The notes beneath the pieces were generated by a model, which saw only the letters and a program-made list of their open reading frames with translations, did no database searches and was not told the DNA's origin. Shown here one piece after another: positions 45,631 to 54,853 of a stretch of 64,000 nt of DNA (the stretch's first letter is position 1; every line of letters starts with the position of its first letter). Both the position numbers and the translations under genes were made by a program. The DNA is from Porphyridium purpureum (taxonomy: Eukaryota; Rhodophyta; Bangiophyceae; Porphyridiales; Porphyridiaceae). The stretch covers positions 682,001-746,000 of the forward strand of contig VRMN01000008.1 in NCBI GenBank assembly GCA_008690995.1, given 5' to 3'.

Positions 45631-46314
45631 ATGGAAGGCTTTTTGGATGAGGAGCTCACGCGTGAGCAGGCGCCCCTACCTGTGAAGACCCGCCAGGTCA
45701 TTTTAAGCGCTTTGCTGAGCCATCATGCGCAGTATTCGGCGCTGTGTATGCTGTTTGCCCGACTCGATGGACGCGAAGCCCGGGCGCGGTGCGGCGAGGC
45801 CGTTCTGCAGAATGTTGCGTTTTCCGGCTTTCCCAAAGTAATCAATGCGCTGCGCGAACTGCAGCGCGCTGGGCTTCTCGAACCGAGCATCATTGTCGCG
45901 CGGCCAGAACAAGACCAGAACATATTCGGCGCGGTGTACGGCCAGACAGCGAATCAAGTTCGCAACGACATTGAGGCAACCAGTGACGTGCTGTGGGAAT
46001 GGATCGACCAATTCGTTTATCATACTGTGCTTTCGCGGTCTCTGCTGGAGCCCAAGTTGCGCGAGCTCTGCATTGTGGCGCTGCTGTGTGGAAGCGACCT
46101 AGTTTCGGAACCGCGCATTCTGCTTGGCCACATGTTGGGTGCTCTACGAGTCGGAGCATCCCAGGAAGAAGTACGCGACGTGATCCGGCTCAGCGCTCAG
46201 CTGTCCAGTCTGGTCCGGCAGAATGTAGACGTCGCTACAGTGAAGCCGATTCAATCAGTGCTGGACCGCTTTGAGCGGCTGGCGCCTGCCGCGGCCGCGG
46301 AACACAAACTGTAG
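45631..46314 (+). CDS. Carboxymuconolactone decarboxylase (CMD/AhpD-fold) family protein
   Basis: 227 residues from ATG 45631; an out-of-frame ATG at 45618 overlaps the start and could act as a uORF. Two AhpD-like helical repeats are visible: residues ~30-90 (ALLSHHAQYSALCMLFARLDGREARARCGEAVLQNVAFSGFPKVINALREL, with the GFPKxxNAL signature) and ~105-195 (VYGQTANQVRNDIEATSDVLWEWIDQFVYHTVL ... LRELCIVALLCGSDL ... HMLGALRVGASQEEVRDVI). The redox CxxC of AhpD is absent, so a peroxidase role is unlikely; the family also includes decarboxylases and many proteins of unknown role. Family placement good, function open. Confidence 0.75.
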   Translation: MEGFLDEELTREQAPLPVKTRQVILSALLSHHAQYSALCMLFARLDGREARARCGEAVLQNVAFSGFPKVINALRELQRAGLLEPSIIVARPEQDQNIFGAVYGQTANQVRNDIEATSDVLWEWIDQFVYHTVLSRSLLEPKLRELCIVALLCGSDLVSEPRILLGHMLGALRVGASQEEVRDVIRLSAQLSSLVRQNVDVATVKPIQSVLDRFERLAPAAAAEHKL

Positions 46315-46929
46315 CGCCCGCGGGACAGGACCGTTCAGAAAGCGAAAGCTTGGATCACTAGCCATGCGCAGCTTTATAGCTTTAGATCCTCAGTCCGTTG
46401 TTTGTGTATCAAAAACCGGCAAAGCGTGTATTGACACGAGCGACCACGGACGACACGAGCGCTGAACGACACGCAGGCGCGAAAGGTAGGTGTTACGTGG
46501 ACGCGTGCGAACGACAGCACATATGTCTATCCACGAGAGCAGCGCGTGCATGCATTGAGACACGACGGCGTCTGAGTCTGTGTGTTTATAAACCTGCTCA
46601 CGTGCGTTCACCCAAGCTCATCCGTCAGCAGCCCATCGTCGATGCTACCCATCAGCATGGCTCTTTCTCTGCCAGCTTGCCAGCCTGCGGCGGCTCGCGC
46701 GAGCCAAGCGCCTTACCGTTGCCACGACACATCAGCTTACTCTATCTTGATCCAGTTTGCCGTCTTCTTTCGCGCACCATTTGTCCAGAGGCTCCGAAAC
46801 TTTCTTTTACCTTTTTTTGGCGACACGCTGTCGCTTGTCGGTAGGCCGTCGGAGGGAAGAACGCGTTGGCAAAGACGGGCAGACGGGAGGAAGGACGAGC
46901 GCGCAGACCGGGCGAAAGCGGGCAACAAG
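46315..46929. other. Intergenic / long 5' region of zeta-COP
   Basis: 615 bp. TTTATAAA at ~46585-46592 is a TATA-like element 340 bp before the zeta-COP ATG. The frame is open upstream of that ATG as far as 46582 but the extra translation is not like any COPZ N-terminus. No GTACAGT motif seen. Confidence 0.4.
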
Positions 46930-47478
46930 ATGGCCGTCGTGCAGCCCTTGATTCGCGGGGTGGTCATTATCAACGCTGACGGGCGGCGTGTGGCGGCGCG
47001 GTACTGCGATAAGCGACGCTTCCGGGACCTCGAGTCGGAGCGCGCGCTTGAGGGAGCGCTTTATCGCAAGATGCAGACCATCCCGGAGCTTCCGAATGCA
47101 GAGGATCTGTTTGAAATGGACGATAATGTTATTGTCTTTAAGCAGATGGAGGACGTGTTCTTCTTTGTGGTCGGCGACGCTCGGGAGAACGAGATTGTGC
47201 TTTGCGAGGTGCTTGGAGCGCTCACGGGCGCGCTTGATTTGCTGCTGCGCCAGCAGGTCTACGATGAAAACATGCAGCTCAATCTCAAGCTGGTGCTCTT
47301 GACACTGGACGAGCTCGTGGATACTGAGGGTGTCATTCTCGAGACGGACGGCATCGAGCTCGCCAGCCGCGTCGGCGCATCGCCGTACCTGAGCGACGCG
47401 ATCCCGATCGGCGATCAAACGCTCACGCAGGCGCTCCAAAGTGCCCGCGATCAGATCACTCGGTCGATTTTGAGTTAA
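46930..47478 (+). CDS. COPZ: Coatomer subunit zeta
   Basis: 182 residues from ATG 46930, close to the usual ~177-200. Zeta-COP is the small longin-fold subunit of the COPI F-subcomplex that pairs with gamma-COP in Golgi-to-ER and intra-Golgi vesicles. Family text: IRGVVIINADGRRVAARYC at the first strands, FEKxLYRKM-like LEGALYRKMQTIPE, IVFKQMEDVFFFVVGDARENEIVLCEVLGALTGALDLLL, and LVLLTLDELVDTEGVILETDGIELASRV near the end, all characteristic. An upstream in-frame extension (to 46582) is excluded because it lacks similarity to COPZ and the internal ATG gives the expected length. Confidence 0.93.
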   Translation: MAVVQPLIRGVVIINADGRRVAARYCDKRRFRDLESERALEGALYRKMQTIPELPNAEDLFEMDDNVIVFKQMEDVFFFVVGDARENEIVLCEVLGALTGALDLLLRQQVYDENMQLNLKLVLLTLDELVDTEGVILETDGIELASRVGASPYLSDAIPIGDQTLTQALQSARDQITRSILS

Positions 47479-47573
47479 ACAAGAGTGCTAGAACGAGTGC
47501 TGGAATCGAACCTTTACATAGCATCCTGGGTCGAACCAGAAAGATAACACAACATCGAGCTTCGTACAACTGG

Positions 47574-48893
47574 CTAAAGTTCCAAGGCCCTTTCCACTTG
47601 ATTCCAGCGCTTACTCTCCGCTTCAAACACGTACGTCACTGGGAGTACGCACACTCCGCTGCCGCCAATGCTGCGCAGCTCTTGCACCGCACGGTACAAG
47701 AGGCGCTTCGGGATAACGAGCGCAATGGCGTACATACCTTCGTCCATTCCCTGAGGCGGAATGACCATACTTATTGTAGGACCGTCCATGCCGCGCAGTA
47801 CAGTGCCCTTCGCCAACTTTCGCGCGACTTCGCCCGGGCTTGCGCCTCGAATATTCGCAATCAAGTTGTACTGGTCAGCGCCCAAAATGTGAGCTTCAAT
47901 GCGCTCCAGCAGCTCCCTCGCCACGCCAAGCAGCGGTTTGCTTTTCTGCAACTCCGTGCGATTCGCCACCAGCTGCATCGTTGATTGCAGCACCATCCCG
48001 CCCGAGATTTCCTTGAGGAGATTCTCGCGCAAGGTGACGCCCGACGACACCAGATCGAGGATGATGTCTGCCGTCCCCATTTGCGTGGACGCTTCGAGAG
48101 CGCCGTCCATGTACACGAAACGATAGTTGGAAAATCCCTTCTCGGCAAAGAAGCGCTCACCCAGATTGCTAAACTTGGTAGCAATGCGAAGCGGTTCCGG
48201 GGCGTTCGCATACTCGGCAAAGAGCTCGTCGATCGTGTTGATGTGACTCCACCCCATGGGTACGCCGATACCCAGATGGCACGCGCCAAAGCCCAGATCT
48301 TCATGCACAGTCACGATCTCCTGGGACATTCCTGCGTACTCTGCGATCAGATCGTGACCCGTTATGCCAAGGTCGACATCACCATTCGCCACCTTGCGCG
48401 CAATGTCAGAGGGGCGCTGCAGCCACACCTCGAGGTTCTCAACGTCGCGCAACTTGGCGATGTACTGCCGTGGATTCGAAATCACGAGGTCCATGCCGAC
48501 GGCCTTGAGCAGGGCCTTGGTTTCATCCGCCATTCCGCCCTTGGAAGGAATGGCGAGCCGCATAATGCCTTCCTTCCTGCCCTCTCGCACGCTACCATTC
48601 TTACTCTCTGCCGCACCCAGTGCAGCGGATTCAGCCACAGTCGCTGGTGCGGACGGCGATGCAGGCGCGCCGGTGCCCAAACTGTGCGCGTCGGCCTTGT
48701 CGACCACCGTGTCGCTTTCCATGGCGGAGCGCATGCGCTCGCCGCGGAGCCTGCTCACACCAGCCCGTGACCGACATCGACCCGCGGATCTTAGTCTCGG
48801 CCTGAGCACGCAGCTGCCGCTTGCGCCGAGCGTGCGCGGCGTCGTCCCCACAGACGCAGAGGACGCCCACACGGGCGTAACAAACGCGGCCAT
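47574..48893 (-). CDS. HISG: ATP phosphoribosyltransferase, long form, plastid-targeted
   Basis: 439 residues from ATG 48893. First step of histidine synthesis (ATP + PRPP to phosphoribosyl-ATP). Residues 1-~105 are Ser/Ala/Arg-rich, like a plastid transit peptide plus spacer. The catalytic core starts MRLAIPSKGGMADETKALL (~110) and includes VWLQRPSDIARKVANGDVDLGITGHDLIAEY and the PRPP-loop region FVYMDGALEASTQMGTADIILDLVSSGVTLREN. The C-terminal ACT-like regulatory domain (~345-435) is present (GPTISMVIPPQGMDEGMYAIALVIPKRLLYRAVQELRSIGG), so it is the long, histidine-inhibited form as in plants and enterobacteria; no HisZ partner is needed. Tail-to-tail with zeta-COP, 95 bp. Confidence 0.93.
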   Translation of the reverse strand: MAAFVTPVWASSASVGTTPRTLGASGSCVLRPRLRSAGRCRSRAGVSRLRGERMRSAMESDTVVDKADAHSLGTGAPASPSAPATVAESAALGAAESKNGSVREGRKEGIMRLAIPSKGGMADETKALLKAVGMDLVISNPRQYIAKLRDVENLEVWLQRPSDIARKVANGDVDLGITGHDLIAEYAGMSQEIVTVHEDLGFGACHLGIGVPMGWSHINTIDELFAEYANAPEPLRIATKFSNLGERFFAEKGFSNYRFVYMDGALEASTQMGTADIILDLVSSGVTLRENLLKEISGGMVLQSTMQLVANRTELQKSKPLLGVARELLERIEAHILGADQYNLIANIRGASPGEVARKLAKGTVLRGMDGPTISMVIPPQGMDEGMYAIALVIPKRLLYRAVQELRSIGGSGVCVLPVTYVFEAESKRWNQVERALEL

Positions 48894-49590
48894 ACTTTTT
48901 CTGCGCGCGCCGCCGCCCCGAATCTCTCAACCGCGAGTGACGCCCGCGGAAACAAAGCAGCGGCACAACACCGACCCGCTCCGGCAGCACACCGTCGCGC
49001 CGCGTTCACAACCCAGCGAACACGCCCCACACATCAACTGCGCACGTCGCCCCGTGCCACTGCGACGAGCGACACACACACACACCCCTCGCCCTGCGTA
49101 GACCACTGCCGCATTGCTTTGTCATCTGGTCGCTGCTCGCTGTACAGCAAGTGTACCGCGAGTTCACACTGCAAGGTCGCGCGCGTTCACGAGGGAGGGG
49201 AAAGGGGCCAAAATCCTGGCGCAGGCCGTGATTGGATGTCTGGACGCGCGTCAGTCTGTGTTCGTGAATCTCGTTGCGCCGGTGTGAAGCGCCAACGCCC
49301 ACAACCTGGGTGACTTCACGCATGCAGCAACTGTGCGACATTTTCCAAACGGCGCTTGTCGACCGGCCATCGACAAGCACAGCGGCCCGCACGGTCTGCT
49401 TTGAGCTGGATATGCGCGTGTCCCATCCATCCGAACGCGCCGTTTCCCTCAGCCTCCTGTTGCCACTGAGCAGAAGCCCAGCACCACTCCATCACAGCCC
49501 GCCGCCACTATCCCCAGCCGCCACGCCTCTCACCACCCCGCTGCCAATGTCTCGCCACCACCCTGTCACGCCATTTCAGAACTTGCCAAT

Positions 49591-49662
49591 TAACCGTTGT
49601 AACCGTTGTAACCGTTGGAACCGTTGTAACCGTTGCAACCGTTGTAACCGTTGGAACCGTTG
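49591..49662 (+). repeat. Eight tandem 9-bp repeats TAACCGTTG
   Basis: Units are TAACCGTTG (x5), GAACCGTTG (x2) and CAACCGTTG (x1), immediately 5' of the GTACAGT palindrome and ~290 bp before the VTA1 ATG. AACCGTT / AACGGTT is the core bound by MYB repeats, including the MSA-type element of plant G2/M genes, so this is a candidate multi-site MYB enhancer (inference); a plain minisatellite is the alternative. Confidence 0.6.
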
Positions 49663-49668
49663 GCGGTC

Positions 49669-49692
49669 ACTGTACACTATTCAATGTACAGT
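49669..49692. promoter_or_regulatory. ACTGTACA / TGTACAGT perfect inverted repeat
   Basis: Arms 49669-49676 and 49685-49692 are exact reverse complements around an 8-bp spacer. Both contain the recurrent GTACAGT 7-mer. Located 262 bp before the VTA1 ATG. The dyad suggests a dimeric DNA-binding protein. Confidence 0.5.
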
Positions 49693-49953
49693 TCCGAAGC
49701 GTCTAGTGCGAGCTGGACACCCAGCGACCAAACCGTAGTGGGCTAATCGGTTTCAAAGTCGCCGTTTTTTTTATGTGGTCAAGTTGAAACGCGTGAGAGC
49801 TAGTTTCGACAGGAGGGGAAAGGAGGGAGAACGGGTGAGAGAAGGGAGAGAGAGAGAGAGAGAGAGACTGGGAGAGGGAGGGAAAGGGGAATAGGGGAGC
49901 GGCGGCGTGCGGAATACGGCGCGGCAGGTGTGGTTGGGTGGGCAGAGGCAGGT

Positions 49954-51525
49954 ATGGTGCGTGCAGTGGAGGCGGAGGTGCCGCCGTCGCTGCGGAAGAT
50001 CCACAAGTATGTCAAGTACGCGAACGAGATGCTGCCGATCGACCAGATGGTGAGCTACTATGTCCTGCAGTACGCGCTGGAGGAGGGGCTCAAGCTGCGC
50101 GACAAGAGCGACCCGAACGCAAACAAGTACATCGGACTGCTGCTGGATGAGGCAGAGGCGCTAGGCCCCAAGATCCCGGGAACGCGCGACGAACATCGCG
50201 TCAAGATGGAGGAGTTCGCGTACGGCGTTTTCAAGGCGGCCGACGACGAGGACCGCGCGGGAAGGGCGACAAAGGAAACCGCGTTTGCGTTTTTCGCGGC
50301 GTTTAGTTACATTGAGGTGTGCCAGCTCTTTGGCGAGCTGCCCATCGACCTCGACGAAAAGCGCCGGTACGCGAAATTCAAGGTAAGCAGCATTCTGCTC
50401 GCGCTGAAAGAGGGCCGCAGGCCAGAGCCAGGTGGGCCCGGCAGGATTGAGAGCGATCACGAAGAGCAGCGCGATGACGCATCGCGAGAACAGAGCATGC
50501 CTGGGCCGGAAAGGGGCCAGGAACTGGCCTCCACGTATGAGGAAGAGACTGCGGCTGGTGGTACGCGCAGTGATTTCAGTGCACCGGCCGCAAGTTCCAT
50601 GTATCCGGATGCGGCTGGAACTCACGATGGATACCCGGATATGTCGCCACCGGCGCCACCAGGTCACAGTGGATACCCGGATATGTCGCCACCGGCACCT
50701 GCAGCTCACAGTGGATACCCGGATATGTCGCCACCGGCACCTGCAGCTCACAGTGGATACCCGGATATGTCGCCACCGGCACCGCCAGCTCACAGTGGAT
50801 ACCCAGGTATGCCACGGCCGGCGCCTAAAGGAGACTCGCTCAATTCGGAGCATCCAGCTTCCATGGGATATCCTGGCATGTTCGGTCCGTCTGCGCCGCA
50901 GCAGGGCTCCTCGGCCCCGCCGGCCGAACTTGTGTCGGATGGGGAGGGCGTCGCAAATCCTTACGCTTCACCGGTTGCTTCTCAAGCATATCCATCGTAC
51001 GGTCCGCCGCCGTCATCCGGATCGGCAGGCGCCAAGCCGACTGGAGGGTACTATCCAGAGTACTCAGATGCATCGACTGGCAGGGCCGGTCCGTACGTGC
51101 CGTTTAATAGCCGGGCAAAACCAACCGCCGGCAATGGGGCTGGTCCTCCTGGTAGTCCAGCTTCAAGTTCAGCTTTGTATCCAGGTTATGGCGGAGCGAC
51201 AGGGACAGATGCTAGTGCTGTGCCCGCCAGAAAAGAAGCAACAGTGCCCGCATCATCTGCAGCACCGCCGTACCCGACTGGAGCTCGATCGAACTCTTCC
51301 GCTCCAGGTGGTGCTTCTGCTCCGGCGGCGGCGGCGGCGCCAGCTACGCCGAGATCACTTTCTATTGCGCCAGTGCCGGGATACACGCCAGACGTGAAAG
51401 ACTTGAGCAAGGCGCAGAAGCACGCAAAGAACTGCGCGTCTGCAATCGATTTTAGAGACACTACGACGGCTGTGAAGGAGCTCAAAGCCGCGTTGATCCT
51501 TCTCACCGGCATGAAAATCGAGTAA
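49954..51525 (+). CDS. VTA1: VTA1/LIP5, Vps4 activator
   Basis: 523 residues from ATG 49954. VTA1 stimulates the AAA-ATPase Vps4 that recycles ESCRT-III on multivesicular bodies. The N-terminal MIT-like domain is clear (~8-165): PPSLRKIHKYVKYANEMLPIDQMVSYYVLQYALEEGLKL, then KYIGLLLDEAEALGPKIP, FAFFAAFSYIEVCQLFGEL, YAKFKVSSILLALKEGR. The linker (~170-470) is Pro/Gly/Ser-rich and contains five 14-residue repeats (GYPDMSPPAP...HS). The C-terminal Vps4-binding VSL domain closes the protein (LSKAQKHAKNCASAIDFRDTTTAVKELKAALILL). Longer than human LIP5 (307 aa) because of the linker. Confidence 0.92.
   Translation: MVRAVEAEVPPSLRKIHKYVKYANEMLPIDQMVSYYVLQYALEEGLKLRDKSDPNANKYIGLLLDEAEALGPKIPGTRDEHRVKMEEFAYGVFKAADDEDRAGRATKETAFAFFAAFSYIEVCQLFGELPIDLDEKRRYAKFKVSSILLALKEGRRPEPGGPGRIESDHEEQRDDASREQSMPGPERGQELASTYEEETAAGGTRSDFSAPAASSMYPDAAGTHDGYPDMSPPAPPGHSGYPDMSPPAPAAHSGYPDMSPPAPAAHSGYPDMSPPAPPAHSGYPGMPRPAPKGDSLNSEHPASMGYPGMFGPSAPQQGSSAPPAELVSDGEGVANPYASPVASQAYPSYGPPPSSGSAGAKPTGGYYPEYSDASTGRAGPYVPFNSRAKPTAGNGAGPPGSPASSSALYPGYGGATGTDASAVPARKEATVPASSAAPPYPTGARSNSSAPGGASAPAAAAAPATPRSLSIAPVPGYTPDVKDLSKAQKHAKNCASAIDFRDTTTAVKELKAALILLTGMKIE
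50629..50838 (+). repeat. Coding 42-bp minisatellite in VTA1 linker
   Basis: Five units start at 50629, 50671, 50713, 50755 and 50797; the first four differ by only a few bases, the fifth is diverged. Each encodes GYPDMSPPAP-x-x-HS. Near-identity implies recent unit duplication or homogenisation. Confidence 0.9.
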
Positions 51526-51666
51526 ACAAGAAATGGTCAGATGGTTGCCCCGTGCTTGTATCTTTGTGCGTCGCCGCACGAACGCGATTCTAATTTTTAT
51601 AAATTCGCAGTTTTCGGAAAGGCTTAGAGGCCGTGAGAGAGAGAACCAGTCATTCAGCCATCCAAT

Positions 51667-53079
51667 ATGCCGCGTCACGGCAGCAAAGCGGCAGACACAT
51701 TGTCAGCCGTCGGCAGTGCGGGAACGGAGCCCGCCGGTCTGGCGCCGCTGGCGAGTCCCAATGTCAGGTGGGCACTGCTCGTTGTACTTGTTAGCGTGTC
51801 GTTCTCGACAGGTGCGATTAACTCGGTATTGATGAAGCGGTACGGGCAGTCTGTGGTTCTCTGGAGCAAGCTCAGTGGCGTGTCTCTGGACCGCGCCGAC
51901 TTTGAAGCAGTAGAATTCAGCAAACTGCATTATGGCAGCATGTCGCAGTCCGAGACCTCGGCGGACCAAGTGCGCATGGACTACGAGAACTTGGTGCGTA
52001 CCATGATGTACCCGTTCCCCGTGATTCCCCGGAGCCTGTACATGGATGTGTTTAATCGTAGGAGCTGCGGATTATGCGTGCTGATCCAGGTCAAGAACAA
52101 GGAGGTGTGGTACTATGACCCGCGCGCGATCCATCGCAAGGCGCAGGTGTTCCACCAGATCCGCGTTCGCGAGGCGCTGTTCTGGACCATTGAGGCTGTC
52201 AAGCGGAACCGAATTGATGACGTCGAATTTGTGCTCAACGTTGCGGACTCGGTCATCACGACAGACCGCCCCCACAATTACAGGCTTGCTGAATCAGAGC
52301 CGCTGCCGCGGCCCATTGTTGGAGCCACTTGGTGCAATTTTTCGTCAAGCCTGCCCTACCCGATCTTCTTCTATGATTTGCTGAGGAGAGCGTTTCCATC
52401 CAAGCTCCAATATCGGCGCCTACGAACGCTGGACGAGTGGGAGGACCGCGTCCTGCAGTACCTGTCTGGCGAAGGCACCGAATGGTCAAAGAAGAGCCCC
52501 AAGGCCATCTTCAGGGGCGCGAATCGAGACAGTCAGTACGTGCTACCCGAGGACAAGAACGCGTCGTGCTTCAAGGTTGGCCGCTCCAAGCTGCACCGCA
52601 TTGGGCGGCAGAATACGGACGTGCTGGACGTGGTCACGACTGGCTCTTGCGGTGGTCAGAAAATCGGTCAGGCCGCACAGTATACCTTGTTTCTGCAGCA
52701 GTCCTACAAGTACCAGATTTACGTCGACGGCAACGGCTTTTGGGCGGATCGCCTGCCGCTACTCTTGTTTTCGCAGAGCTGCCCCGTTAAGCAAATCACT
52801 CCGTGCCAGCTGTTTTTCGAGCCGCTGCTCAAGGCATGGGAACACTATATTCCGACCGACTACTTTTTCGACGACCTGGTCGACAACATGAAGCGCACAA
52901 CCGATGTGCACGCGCGCGAAATGGCCGTACGCTCGCAGCTGTGGGCAAAGGATTATCTGAGCTTCAACTCAATTGTGACGTACGCCGAGGTCTTTCTGGC
53001 ACAGCTCGGCGAGCGGCTGGAAAACCGCAATTTTGCGATCCCTCGCAAGGCGTTTAAGGTTTTCCCTGTGCTCTCGTAA
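51667..53079 (+). CDS. GT90-family glycosyltransferase (CAP10/POGLUT-like)
   Basis: 470 residues from ATG 51667, a type II membrane protein with one hydrophobic anchor (~35-52, ALLVVLVSVSFSTGAI). The CAP10 domain covers ~200-455: SPKAIFRGA (~276), RSKLHRIGRQNTDVLDVV, the nucleotide-sugar region YKYQIYVDGNGFWADRLPLLLFSQSCPVKQ (~346-375), and FFEPLLKAWEHYIPTDYFFDDLVDNM, all typical of the family. POGLUT proteins add glucose or xylose to serine; fungal CAP10 builds capsule xylomannan; plant relatives act on wall glycans. A Golgi or ER glycan role is likely; donor and acceptor unknown. Confidence 0.85.
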   Translation: MPRHGSKAADTLSAVGSAGTEPAGLAPLASPNVRWALLVVLVSVSFSTGAINSVLMKRYGQSVVLWSKLSGVSLDRADFEAVEFSKLHYGSMSQSETSADQVRMDYENLVRTMMYPFPVIPRSLYMDVFNRRSCGLCVLIQVKNKEVWYYDPRAIHRKAQVFHQIRVREALFWTIEAVKRNRIDDVEFVLNVADSVITTDRPHNYRLAESEPLPRPIVGATWCNFSSSLPYPIFFYDLLRRAFPSKLQYRRLRTLDEWEDRVLQYLSGEGTEWSKKSPKAIFRGANRDSQYVLPEDKNASCFKVGRSKLHRIGRQNTDVLDVVTTGSCGGQKIGQAAQYTLFLQQSYKYQIYVDGNGFWADRLPLLLFSQSCPVKQITPCQLFFEPLLKAWEHYIPTDYFFDDLVDNMKRTTDVHAREMAVRSQLWAKDYLSFNSIVTYAEVFLAQLGERLENRNFAIPRKAFKVFPVLS

Positions 53080-53168
53080 CGGTTCATTGTGAGTCGCGAT
53101 ATCCACCGTGCCTTTACAATCAGCCTGCTAGGCGTGACGTGCTCTCAACGTGGCGACAGTCCGTGCCC

Positions 53169-54704
53169 TTAAATCTCACCAGCCAGAATGCGCTCGCGGT
53201 AGAGCTGCATGCTACGGTTCATGTGATTAATATTGTGCAACGTGGCAAGGGACGGGCCTAGCTGCTCTGGTGCACGCATCAGGTGGTGCAGGTACGAGAG
53301 CGTAAAATCACCGCACCTCCATGCAGGGTCCTCGTCAGGATATTCGTGGCACGATTTGTATCGCCCCCGCAAAAGATTGATAACGCCCCGTCTGGTGAAA
53401 AGATTTCCGTGCCGGCCAGATCGCGTGGGAAAACACGAGTCAAATGTGTCGACACCCCACGGAATCGCTTGTTCAATGCTTTCCAGGTCAGCGATGCCGA
53501 GCAAGTGGCAGGGTTTATCGCGGGGCAGTTGCTGCATCACAAACTCGAGCAGGGTAATGAGCTCATCACGGTCCTTTCCAAGGCTGCCGCCGACTGCAAA
53601 GCCGTCAAAGGGCAGAGATGTAATGTAGTCGACGGAGCGCCGCCGAAGCTCCCGATCGATACCGCCGTGGATGACGCCAAACATGGCCTGCTGGTTGATC
53701 TGATCCAAGTGCGTTCGCAGCGAACGCGCCTCCCATCGGTGAGTCATGGCCACGGACTTTTCCAGGGCTTCTCGCGAAATGTGGTAAGGCGGTAACTCGT
53801 CCAGAGGAATAATGATATCGGCTCCGAATGCCTTTTGCGCGAGCACCGAGTTTTCTGGCGTGATGATCATGAGGCGATTGTCACGGTACGAACGTATTCT
53901 CGCGCCGTACTCGTTCACGCCCTCCAGCAACGGCTTTTTGTATTTTGACTTTCCGGACTTCATATTGATTTCGGAATGCACCGAGCCGTGATTGAGTGAA
54001 AAGATCTGAAAGCCTCCAGAGTCCGTGATGATGGGCATCTGCCGATTCATGAATTTGTGCAAACCGCCGGCGGCCTGCACGACGCCTGGTCCTGGGTGGA
54101 ACAGCATGTGTAGTGTGTTTGCAAACATGAGCTGCATGCCAGCGTCGCGGTCAGCCACCCGATGATCTACACCTTTAAGCGCGGCGTTTGTTCCCACCGC
54201 AACATACCCAGGTGTGTCTACAATGCCATGTGGTGTGTGTATCCGGCCCACGCGCGCCATGGACTTTTTCGACTGGTACAGCACCTCAAACTTGAAAAAA
54301 TCTTTGGGTTCGTACGCCGGAAACTCAGACGCCGGCGGTGCGTCGGGATTTCGGCTGCCGATATATTTCCATCGATACTTTTCCGCGCGATCCTGTTTGA
54401 AAAACATGTCCATGTCAATGGGCACTTGCTGCCCATTTAATCGCAACTCGCCCTTTTCGCCATGAGTGGCCGTCTGATCAGACCCTAAACCATCTCCCTC
54501 AGCCGAACTCGCCGAATCTGGACGAGCGTCCTGCCCTGCGCGAGCCGACGGTGTCGAAAAGGAACGAGCACGGCATTCACGCGCATCTCGCGAAAAACGA
54601 GCCGGCACGCGCGTGTCGCTGGCAAATCTTTGTTGGTACACGACTGCGATGCAGGAGGATGAGCCGCCCACATGGCGCATGTGGTGCATGCGACGGATCA
54701 TCAT
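53169..54704 (-). CDS. TGT: tRNA-guanine transglycosylase, bacterial-like, organelle-targeted
   Basis: 511 residues from ATG 54704 (upstream frame has no ATG). N-terminal ~60 residues are basic (MMIRRMHHMRH ... RARSFSTP), a likely mitochondrial or plastid presequence. TGT exchanges guanine-34 for a queuine precursor in tRNA. Core: PGYVAVGTNAALKGVD, ITDSGGFQIFSLNHGSV (~226-242), DELPPY, FGVIHGGIDRELRRRS, FDGFAVGGSLGKDRDE, and nucleophile Asp in GVDTFDSCFPTRSGRHGNLFTRRG (~420). Odd: the C-terminal zinc site, normally CxCxxC plus His, reads DPAWRC, so two cysteines are missing while Cys and the TLHN His remain. Compared with bacterial TGT it has long inserts (for example KSGKSKYKKPLLEG). Confidence 0.9.
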   Translation of the reverse strand: MMIRRMHHMRHVGGSSSCIAVVYQQRFASDTRVPARFSRDARECRARSFSTPSARAGQDARPDSASSAEGDGLGSDQTATHGEKGELRLNGQQVPIDMDMFFKQDRAEKYRWKYIGSRNPDAPPASEFPAYEPKDFFKFEVLYQSKKSMARVGRIHTPHGIVDTPGYVAVGTNAALKGVDHRVADRDAGMQLMFANTLHMLFHPGPGVVQAAGGLHKFMNRQMPIITDSGGFQIFSLNHGSVHSEINMKSGKSKYKKPLLEGVNEYGARIRSYRDNRLMIITPENSVLAQKAFGADIIIPLDELPPYHISREALEKSVAMTHRWEARSLRTHLDQINQQAMFGVIHGGIDRELRRRSVDYITSLPFDGFAVGGSLGKDRDELITLLEFVMQQLPRDKPCHLLGIADLESIEQAIPWGVDTFDSCFPTRSGRHGNLFTRRGVINLLRGRYKSCHEYPDEDPAWRCGDFTLSYLHHLMRAPEQLGPSLATLHNINHMNRSMQLYRERILAGEI

Positions 54705-54853
54705 TGCAATCCGACGTACATGTGCACAAGCGCGGACCAAGTCAATGCATGTCTCGCCACCACCACTACCGTTGTTGTCGTCGTCGTCGTCGTCCACTTC
54801 GCTCTCGCAATCGCCGACCACGCAAACGCAGCTTCAAACCAGATTTGATGAAA

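Larger units (their letters stand above)
48894..49953. other. Divergent promoter region, HisG / VTA1
   Basis: 1.06 kb. Apart from the AACCGTT array and GTACAGT palindrome listed separately, it holds a GTACAGC at ~49142 and a G/A-rich tract with (GA)9 at ~49848-49866 just before VTA1. No gene seen. Confidence 0.45.

Noticed and set aside
46582-46929. N-terminal extension of zeta-COP
   Set aside because: The extra 116 residues are not like COPZ and the internal ATG gives the family length.
47495-47550. tRNA-like B-box text (GGTTCGATTCC on the minus strand)
   Set aside because: The flanking bases do not form a T-stem, no A-box lies at the right distance, and no cloverleaf can be folded by eye.
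48364-49101. 245-codon plus-strand frame antisense to HisG and its promoter
   Set aside because: Overlaps a secure gene on the other strand, low-complexity composition.
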